From Candidatus Thorarchaeota archaeon SMTZ1-83 (GTDB lineage Archaea; Asgardarchaeota; Thorarchaeia; Thorarchaeales; Thorarchaeaceae), in the NCBI GenBank assembly GCA_001563325.1, contig LRSK01000169.1:1-5140 (forward strand): a DNA stretch of 5,140 nt, written 5' to 3'. The notes beneath the pieces are model-generated. The model made no database searches and was not told where the DNA came from. It saw only the letters and a program-made list of their open reading frames with translations. The position numbers were made by a program, and so were the translations under genes. Each line of letters starts with the position of its first letter. The first letter of the stretch is position 1. Positions 1 to 3,246 of this stretch are shown piece after piece.

Positions 1-166
1 CAATTCGATGGTCAGATAGAACTAGTCCACATCCCCCGCAGACACGCTCGCCTCGAGTTATGTCTTCAACAACACTTGTTGATCCGCACTCTGGGCATGT
101 CTGGTTTTCAGGTTCACTTCTACTCTGACTAGCCCTCTCTTGAGCATCGCCACGCGCACGATCCAA
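1..166 (-). CDS. tfb: Transcription initiation factor B (TFB), N-terminal part, truncated by window edge
   Basis: TFB is the archaeal TFIIB homologue. It binds TBP on the TATA box and BRE and recruits RNA polymerase through its N-terminal zinc ribbon. The 55 visible codons contain that ribbon: a CPECGS knuckle (Cys24, Cys27) and a CGGCGLVL knuckle (Cys43, Cys46), followed by the start of the linker to the B-reader region. The cyclin-fold repeats lie beyond the left edge. The frame has a TGA stop 15 bases before TTG at 166-164. TTG is the only usable initiator before the ribbon, and a GGAGGA Shine-Dalgarno sits 6 bases upstream of it, so I chose TTG. This gives a polar 23-residue tail before the first Cys. 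It lies downstream of the methionine aminopeptidase gene on the same strand, 187 bp away. The zinc-ribbon identification is strong. Other zinc-ribbon proteins are possible, but the GERVCGGCGLVLSD pattern is typical of TFB. Confidence 0.86.
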   Translation of the reverse strand, partial: MDRARGDAQERASQSRSEPENQTCPECGSTSVVEDITRGERVCGGCGLVLSDHRI

Positions 167-172
167 AACTGC

Positions 173-178
173 TCCTCC
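173..178 (-). promoter_or_regulatory. Shine-Dalgarno of TFB, supports TTG start
   Basis: GGAGGA on the minus strand ends 6 bases before the TTG codon at 166-164. There is no in-frame ATG or GTG between the upstream stop and the zinc ribbon, so this site decides the start. Confidence 0.65.
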
Positions 179-216
179 GGCTCAATCAGGATGGATAAGA
201 GCCTGCCAGAATTCAT

Positions 217-231
217 AGCAATATCATTGCT
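217..231. repeat. Short palindrome upstream of TFB
   Basis: AGCAAT and ATTGCT form a perfect 6-bp dyad around a 3-base centre (ATC), placed 51-65 bases upstream of the TFB start codon. Its size and position suit a dimeric regulator site, but a dyad this short can occur by chance. Confidence 0.4.
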
Positions 232-353
232 GTAGAAGACAGTCTCCCGGGACCACCTTTTATCCAGATGGAAAAATGCACTTTTAATTGTATGGAAATT
301 CTGTTGGCGGATTATGTAGTCGCTTCTGATGGCACATACAACAGGATGAGCCG

Positions 354-1295
354 CTAAGTCGTTTGTTCCGTGCCATCTTCTGTAACAATCACAGTGTGCT
401 CGGCCTGAGACACTAGTTCGCCCTCTTCTTCGGTCAAAATATGATGGGCAATTAGAGCGCCATTCTTTTGAAGTTCTCTAATACCAAGCTCCAAGTCCGC
501 CTTACGAAGCTTCTCAGCCATCCACCTCTTGGCAAAGGGGAACTCCTTGAACTCCTTTCTAGCAATTCCCAGAAACATCCTTGTGCCCTTGAATCTAACA
601 GGAACTCTAATGGGGAGCATCTGGAAAATCAAGGGATCTGGTAAGTCAGTCACATTCCCGGAACCTGTGCTAGCAAAAGTTTCGATAGCATAGACTTCGC
701 CTTCCTCAACCAATACTTCTGACTTGCCTGATATACATGGAACTTGTTTTTCAGCATGCAGCTCGTACTCTTTCAGCTGATGACCTGAGAGTTGCTTTAC
801 AGGTTCGAAACCAGCACTCTTGATTGTGTCTTCAATCAGTGCTCCAATTGTGTTCAGCTTGGCACCGGGTCGCATCATTCGGATTGCCACCTTTGTTGCA
901 TCTTCAGATGCCTTTACGATGCTCTGGTGTTCTGGATTGAGGGCAATGGTGAATGCACTATCGGAAATGCATCCATCAACATGAGCTCCACAGTCTACGG
1001 TCACAAGGTCACCCTCGGCGATGACAGTATCATCATTTAGTGGAGAAGTATAGTGCGCGGCGATGTTATTGATTGCAACATTGCACGGAAACGAGATACC
1101 ACTGGCCTTCTCCCTTATGTAAGACTCGACTGCTTCCACTATGTCGAGGACTTTAGTTCCAGGTTTCACCATTGGACGCGCTATATCTAGAGCCTCGCGA
1201 GCCACTACTCCAGCTTGCCGCCATTTGGCCCATTCATCCTCTGGTTCTACTGATTCCTCGGTTTTCTCTGACTTCTCCTCAGACAATCCAATCAC
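354..1295 (-). CDS. map: Methionine aminopeptidase, type 2 (archaeal MetAP)
   Basis: This cytosolic dinuclear metalloprotease removes the initiator methionine from nascent proteins. The 313 residues show the pita-bread fold signatures in order: His81 in AAHYTSP, metal ligands Asp101 (VDCGAHVDG) and Asp112 (SDSAFT), His172 (SGHQL), Glu205 (AIETFAS) and Glu299 (AEHTVIV). All expected ligands are present. The stretch from about 176 to 270, between the GHQL and AEHT blocks and holding much of the helical insert, marks it as type 2, the form of archaea and eukaryotes. The first 20 residues are a charged Glu/Lys-rich extension, which makes it slightly longer than the usual archaeal enzyme of about 295 residues. 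GTG at 1295 directly follows an in-frame TAG. A TTG at 1286 (codon 4) has AGGTGA 5 bases upstream and may be the real start. It is 59 bp downstream of the Roadblock gene, same strand. Confidence 0.95.
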   Translation of the reverse strand: MIGLSEEKSEKTEESVEPEDEWAKWRQAGVVAREALDIARPMVKPGTKVLDIVEAVESYIREKASGISFPCNVAINNIAAHYTSPLNDDTVIAEGDLVTVDCGAHVDGCISDSAFTIALNPEHQSIVKASEDATKVAIRMMRPGAKLNTIGALIEDTIKSAGFEPVKQLSGHQLKEYELHAEKQVPCISGKSEVLVEEGEVYAIETFASTGSGNVTDLPDPLIFQMLPIRVPVRFKGTRMFLGIARKEFKEFPFAKRWMAEKLRKADLELGIRELQKNGALIAHHILTEEEGELVSQAEHTVIVTEDGTEQTT

Positions 1296-1297
1296 CT
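1292..1297 (-). promoter_or_regulatory. Possible Shine-Dalgarno favouring a TTG start of MetAP
   Basis: AGGTGA on the minus strand overlaps the first GTG codon and lies 5 bases before TTG at 1286-1284. No comparable purine-rich site precedes the GTG at 1295, so translation may begin three codons later than the longest frame. Confidence 0.4.
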
Positions 1298-1299
1298 AG

Positions 1300-1356
1300 A
1301 TGATGCACTTCCAGATGCTCTTGCTGATGAATAAAAGAGTGACGGAATGATGCACT
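1300..1356. repeat. 10-base direct repeat bracketing the MetAP promoter region
   Basis: ATGATGCACT occurs at 1300-1309 and again at 1347-1356, 47 bases apart, in the spacer between the Roadblock and MetAP genes; the second copy overlaps the last two bases of the Roadblock stop codon. The candidate TATA box lies between the copies. This could be a pair of regulator sites, or chance. Confidence 0.45.
1330..1338 (-). promoter_or_regulatory. Candidate TATA box for methionine aminopeptidase
   Basis: TCTTTTATT on the minus strand lies about 35-50 bases upstream of the two possible start codons. This is a suitable place for an archaeal box A with a short leader. The match is moderate. It sits between two copies of a 10-base direct repeat. 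Confidence 0.3.
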
Positions 1357-1753
1357 ATCCGCCAAGAATATTGGCAATGCGTTTAGAATGTCTTGCCATC
1401 ATGAAGAACATATAGCCAACATTGGCGCCTTTGGTTGTCAGGACTGCAAGAATGGCATCCTCGCCAGCATCGCAGACAATGACATAGCCAGACTCACCCT
1501 CTATAAGCATCCTCACAAAAGGGCCTCTCTTGAGCTGCTTGAAGACCTTGATTGTCTGAGACTCGATCTGTATGGCCCTACCGGCAATTACATCCTCTTC
1601 AGGTACCATTCCAACATCCTCAGAAGGAGGAAAATGAGAGCATATTGGGAGTCCTTGCGAACGTGAGATGATAACGCTGGCTTGCACATTACCTTGGGAG
1701 GCTCGACTTAGATCTTCGAGAAGTTCGGTGAGCATTTCAGTCTTTGAGGACAC
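1355..1753 (-). CDS. Roadblock/LC7 domain protein (MglB-like)
   Basis: This is a single-domain 132-residue protein of the Roadblock/LC7 superfamily. Members dimerise and act as GTPase-activating or scaffold partners of small Ras-like GTPases (MglB, Ragulator and dynein light-chain relatives); it is presumably cytosolic. The expected pattern is visible: an N-terminal helix (5-18), a strand with the family's 'GLPI' turn (25-41), a central helix containing AGRAIQIESQTIKVFKQL (56-74), then paired strands FVRMLIEGESGYVIVCDAG (79-97) and AILAVLTTKGANVGYMFFMMAR (100-121) before a C-terminal helix. Length equals one complete domain, with no signal peptide or membrane segment. The start is GTG at 1753, preceded by GGGAGGT 8 bases upstream. 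The target GTPase is not in the window. Such proteins are numerous in Asgard archaea but also occur in other archaea and bacteria, so the specific role cannot be given. Confidence 0.85.
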   Translation of the reverse strand: MSSKTEMLTELLEDLSRASQGNVQASVIISRSQGLPICSHFPPSEDVGMVPEEDVIAGRAIQIESQTIKVFKQLKRGPFVRMLIEGESGYVIVCDAGEDAILAVLTTKGANVGYMFFMMARHSKRIANILGG

Positions 1754-1761
1754 GGTGCTGG

Positions 1762-1768
1762 ACCTCCC
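1762..1768 (-). promoter_or_regulatory. Shine-Dalgarno of the Roadblock gene
   Basis: GGGAGGT on the minus strand lies 8 bases before GTG at 1753-1751 and supports this GTG as the start. An ATG immediately upstream of the site (1770) is in another frame. Confidence 0.6.
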
Positions 1769-1785
1769 ATAGGGGACTCTTCGTC

Positions 1786-1791
1786 AAAAAA
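1786..1791 (-). terminator. Possible T-tract terminator after GGGP synthase
   Basis: Six consecutive T on the minus strand lie 38-43 bases past the GGGP synthase stop codon. Archaeal RNA polymerase can terminate at T-rich tracts without a hairpin, and no strong hairpin is seen here. The tract falls just downstream of the TATA box of the next gene, so it may also be only promoter sequence. Confidence 0.3.
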
Positions 1792-1801
1792 CCCTTCGGA
1801 G

Positions 1802-1809
1802 TATTTAAA
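1802..1809 (-). promoter_or_regulatory. TATA box for the Roadblock gene
   Basis: TTTAAATA on the minus strand closely matches the archaeal box A. It lies about 50 bases upstream of the GTG start, which predicts transcription starting near 1778 and a leader of about 25 bases that includes the Shine-Dalgarno. This is the best TATA match in the window and implies that the Roadblock gene is transcribed independently of the GGGP synthase gene. Confidence 0.55.
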
Positions 1810-1828
1810 CTTAGGGCGAATCTCTATA

Positions 1829-2602
1829 CTATAGTTTCTTGGCACCTGCCACCTTGAGTGCCTCTATTATCCTCTTCAATCCCGCGCCATTGTCAGCCTG
1901 CAAATGCTTCTCAAGGTATGTTCCCTGAACCACAATAGATGCACCAGCCTCAACCGCTCCAACAACCGACTCAACGCTGTTGAACCCTCCACCTGTGATG
2001 AGAGGAATGTCACAATATTGCGAAACTGCGGCAATTATCTCCGTTGGGACACCTCCGCCCTCAGCTCCGCTCCCAGCCTCAAGATACACCAGTTTGAAAC
2101 CAAGGAGTTCAGCTGCAAGCGCGTACATTAGAACCAGTTTTGGTTTATCCCGAGGAAAACACTTGGCCTCACCAACCCATGCGGCGCTCTTCCCTGGCTC
2201 AATCAGTAGATATGCCATTGGGATAGGTTCAATGTTGGAGAATTTCACCCTTGCCGCTGCAAGAGCTTGGGCACCAATGATGTAGTACGGATTCGTGCTA
2301 TTAAGAAGGCTCATGAAGAACATGGCATCGGCATGCTCACTCACGCCGGTTATGTCACCTGGAAACAGAATTGTTGGAATATCTACTGCATCTGTGATAG
2401 CCTTAACTGAGTCATCAATATCACCAAAGATTGTACTGCCACCAATCATAATGGCATCTGAACCAGCTTTCTCAGCAATCTTTGCAAGCTCCACAACCGT
2501 GTCCTTTCTAGTGGCCAGAGGATCTGGGTCAAGTAGTGAAAAATGGCAGGCTCCCTCTCTCTCTAGTTTCTCAGTGATGTATTTCCATACCTTATCAGGC
2601 AT
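1829..2602 (-). CDS. Geranylgeranylglyceryl phosphate synthase (GGGPS, PcrB-like)
   Basis: The enzyme joins geranylgeranyl diphosphate to sn-glycerol-1-phosphate. This forms the first ether bond and is the first committed step of archaeal membrane lipid synthesis. The 257-residue TIM barrel shows family motifs: SLLDPDP (22-28, Asp25 as the likely Mg-binding residue), IGGS (53-56), the loop FFMSLLNSTNPYYIIGAQ (95-112), YLEAGSGA (173-180, glycerol phosphate binding) and ITGGGFNS (202-209) with VVQGTYLEK near the end. Length and the LLNS-NPYYIIGAQ segment resemble group II archaeal enzymes, not bacterial PcrB (heptaprenyl type). ATG at 2602 has AAGGAGG 7 bases upstream. The neighbouring genes are on the same strand, with 106 bp upstream (to the Cys-rich gene) and 75 bp downstream. 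The upstream spacer carries a striking inverted repeat. Identification is firm; the exact prenyl length used is inferred from the family. Confidence 0.95.
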   Translation of the reverse strand: MPDKVWKYITEKLEREGACHFSLLDPDPLATRKDTVVELAKIAEKAGSDAIMIGGSTIFGDIDDSVKAITDAVDIPTILFPGDITGVSEHADAMFFMSLLNSTNPYYIIGAQALAAARVKFSNIEPIPMAYLLIEPGKSAAWVGEAKCFPRDKPKLVLMYALAAELLGFKLVYLEAGSGAEGGGVPTEIIAAVSQYCDIPLITGGGFNSVESVVGAVEAGASIVVQGTYLEKHLQADNGAGLKRIIEALKVAGAKKL

Positions 2603-2609
2603 GAGTGTG

Positions 2610-2616
2610 CCTCCTT
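2610..2616 (-). promoter_or_regulatory. Shine-Dalgarno of GGGP synthase
   Basis: AAGGAGG on the minus strand lies 7 bases before ATG at 2602-2600. It is close to the ideal archaeal ribosome-binding sequence and spacing. Confidence 0.75.
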
Positions 2617-2632
2617 GAAACGGACCCTCGAC

Positions 2633-2695
2633 GTTTAGACCTGCTTTTTACGGTTTTGGTGCATTGATACTTGCGTTTGAAAGCTGGTCTAAAAC
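2633..2695. repeat. Long imperfect inverted repeat upstream of GGGP synthase
   Basis: The left arm GTTTAGACCTGCTT (2633-2646) is complementary to the right arm AAGCTGGTCTAAAAC (2681-2695), with one mismatch and one extra A, around a 34-base centre. It lies 31-93 bases upstream of the GGGPS start codon, in the promoter or leader of that gene. A weak TATA-like stretch (GTAAAAAG, minus strand, 2644-2651) overlaps the left arm. It may be a pair of operator half-sites or an RNA stem. There is no T-tract that would make it a bacterial-type terminator for the upstream gene. Confidence 0.6.
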
Positions 2696-2708
2696 GAATT
2701 CTCATCCC

Positions 2709-3071
2709 TTACTCTTGATCATCAAATGCATGTCGAATCCAATCAAGAGGCATTCTAATTGCCAATCGTGGACCTGAGAAGCGCATCACCTGACGAATCT
2801 TCTCTCTCATGGTTGGCCTATAACAATGTACAGAACATTTCCTGCAGGTAGGCTTCAATTCGCCAAATTGACAATGATCCAGTCTATGTATTGAGTAGTC
2901 CAATAATTCTGCACAGTCCACACAGAGAGTCCTATCTTTTGACTTATGCTTCCGCTCACAATGGAATCGAATCATCTTTTCCACAGTGCGTTTCTCTCTT
3001 GCTATTCTTGGGCCACCTGCGCTCTCTGTCATAGACTTCGAGTTTCTGTGCCCACAGAACAGCCTTATCAT
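2709..3071 (-). CDS. Small Cys-rich protein, nitrous oxide-stimulated promoter family
   Basis: This 120-residue protein resembles the small family named 'nitrous oxide-stimulated promoter', whose biochemical function is unknown. The family core is seen from about residue 21: RIAREKRTVEKMIRFHC (Cys38), LCVDCAELLDY (Cys50, Cys53), a lone Cys67, TCRKCSVHCY (Cys76, Cys79, Cys83) and the tail MREKIRQVMRFSGPRLAIRMP. The spaced cysteines suggest a bound metal (zinc or an iron-sulfur cluster); this is inference. There is no membrane segment or signal peptide. ATG at 3071 has no Shine-Dalgarno, but an A/T-rich box is centred about 26 bases upstream, which would suit a leaderless transcript. A second ATG at codon 14 (3032) is closer to the family core and cannot be excluded. 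It is divergent from hdrA across a 175-bp spacer. Family assignment is from remembered pattern, not a search. Confidence 0.75.
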   Translation of the reverse strand: MIRLFCGHRNSKSMTESAGGPRIAREKRTVEKMIRFHCERKHKSKDRTLCVDCAELLDYSIHRLDHCQFGELKPTCRKCSVHCYRPTMREKIRQVMRFSGPRLAIRMPLDWIRHAFDDQE

Positions 3072-3092
3072 GTCTTGGATGTCGGATATGAG

Positions 3093-3104
3093 ATTATTAA
3101 TTAA
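3093..3104 (-). promoter_or_regulatory. Candidate TATA box of the Cys-rich gene, suggests leaderless mRNA
   Basis: ATTAATTAATAA-type A/T sequence on the minus strand is centred about 26 bases before the ATG at 3071. In archaea transcription starts roughly 25 bases past box A, so the mRNA would begin at or next to the ATG, consistent with the missing Shine-Dalgarno. Confidence 0.4.
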
Positions 3105-3130
3105 TCAAAATGTCTTATGGTGTTTGGTTC

Positions 3131-3150
3131 TGAACTATATTGAACGATAT
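3131..3150. repeat. Tandem 10-base direct repeat upstream of the hdrA TATA box
   Basis: TGAACTATAT is followed directly by TGAACGATAT: two 10-base units with one difference. The next ten bases (TGCTTACGAT) look like a decayed third unit. A 10-base period places the copies on the same face of the helix, 19-38 bases upstream of the candidate TATA box, which suits an activator site. Confidence 0.5.
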
Positions 3151-3168
3151 TGCTTACGATTCTCAACC

Positions 3169-3176
3169 TTTATTTA
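3169..3176 (+). promoter_or_regulatory. Candidate TATA box of hdrA
   Basis: TTTATTTA lies about 70 bases before the hdrA ATG, predicting transcription from around 3200 and a leader of about 45 bases. The match to archaeal box A is fair. It is the best candidate in this orientation in the spacer. Confidence 0.4.
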
Positions 3177-3190
3177 GCCTACATAGGTCC

Positions 3191-3212
3191 AGACTAGAAA
3201 TAGACCAGAAAT
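3191..3212. repeat. Tandem 11-base direct repeat near the predicted hdrA transcription start
   Basis: AGACTAGAAAT is followed directly by AGACCAGAAAT: two abutting 11-base units with one difference. They cover the place where hdrA transcription is predicted to begin (about 3200), a position expected for a repressor site. Confidence 0.5.
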
Positions 3213-3234
3213 CTATTGTCTGCATAATGGACAA

Positions 3235-3241
3235 GGGAGTG
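3235..3241 (+). promoter_or_regulatory. Shine-Dalgarno of hdrA
   Basis: GGGAGTG lies 5 bases before ATG at 3247-3249. An in-frame TTG directly precedes that ATG; ATG is preferred. Confidence 0.5.
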
Positions 3242-3246
3242 GCTTG

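Larger units (their letters stand above)
167..353. other. Spacer between methionine aminopeptidase and TFB
   Basis: This 187-base stretch has no convincing gene on either strand. It should contain the 3' end of the methionine aminopeptidase transcript and the promoter of TFB. Weak TATA-like stretches on the minus strand are seen near 257-264 (GATAAAAG) and 281-289 (AATTAAAAG). A five-T run at 272-276 could help termination of the upstream gene. A short perfect dyad lies at 217-231. I cannot choose a single promoter with confidence. Confidence 0.4.
3072..3246. other. A/T-rich divergent promoter spacer
   Basis: The region separates the Cys-rich gene (leftward) from hdrA (rightward) and must hold both promoters. 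It is visibly richer in A and T than the genes around it. It contains two tandem repeats (3131-3150 and 3191-3212) that lie on either side of the candidate hdrA TATA box. No RNA gene or open frame of note was seen. Confidence 0.7.

Noticed and set aside
190..235. Possible C/D box guide RNA in the TFB spacer (an ATGATA-like box followed by CTGA on the minus strand)
   Set aside because: The C box departs from RUGAUGA at two positions and no proper internal D'/C' pair is present.
268..357. Plus-strand 29-codon frame starting at ATG 268
   Set aside because: It has no ribosome-binding site, resembles nothing I recognise, and runs into the end of the MetAP gene on the other strand.
792..1040. Plus-strand open frame of 82 codons inside MetAP
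   Set aside because: It is fully contained in the opposite strand of a clearly coding, motif-complete gene and has no ribosome-binding site or recognisable domain.
1828..1835. ACTATAGT palindrome overlapping the GGGPS stop codon
   Set aside because: An 8-base A/T-rich palindrome at a stop codon is easily explained by chance.
1904..2618. Several plus-strand frames opposite GGGP synthase
   Set aside because: They are antisense shadows of a conserved enzyme; their translations have low complexity or no recognisable pattern.
2633..2695. Inverted repeat read as an intrinsic terminator of the Cys-rich gene
   Set aside because: The stem is not followed by a T-rich tract on the minus strand, and the 34-base loop is too long for a typical terminator hairpin.
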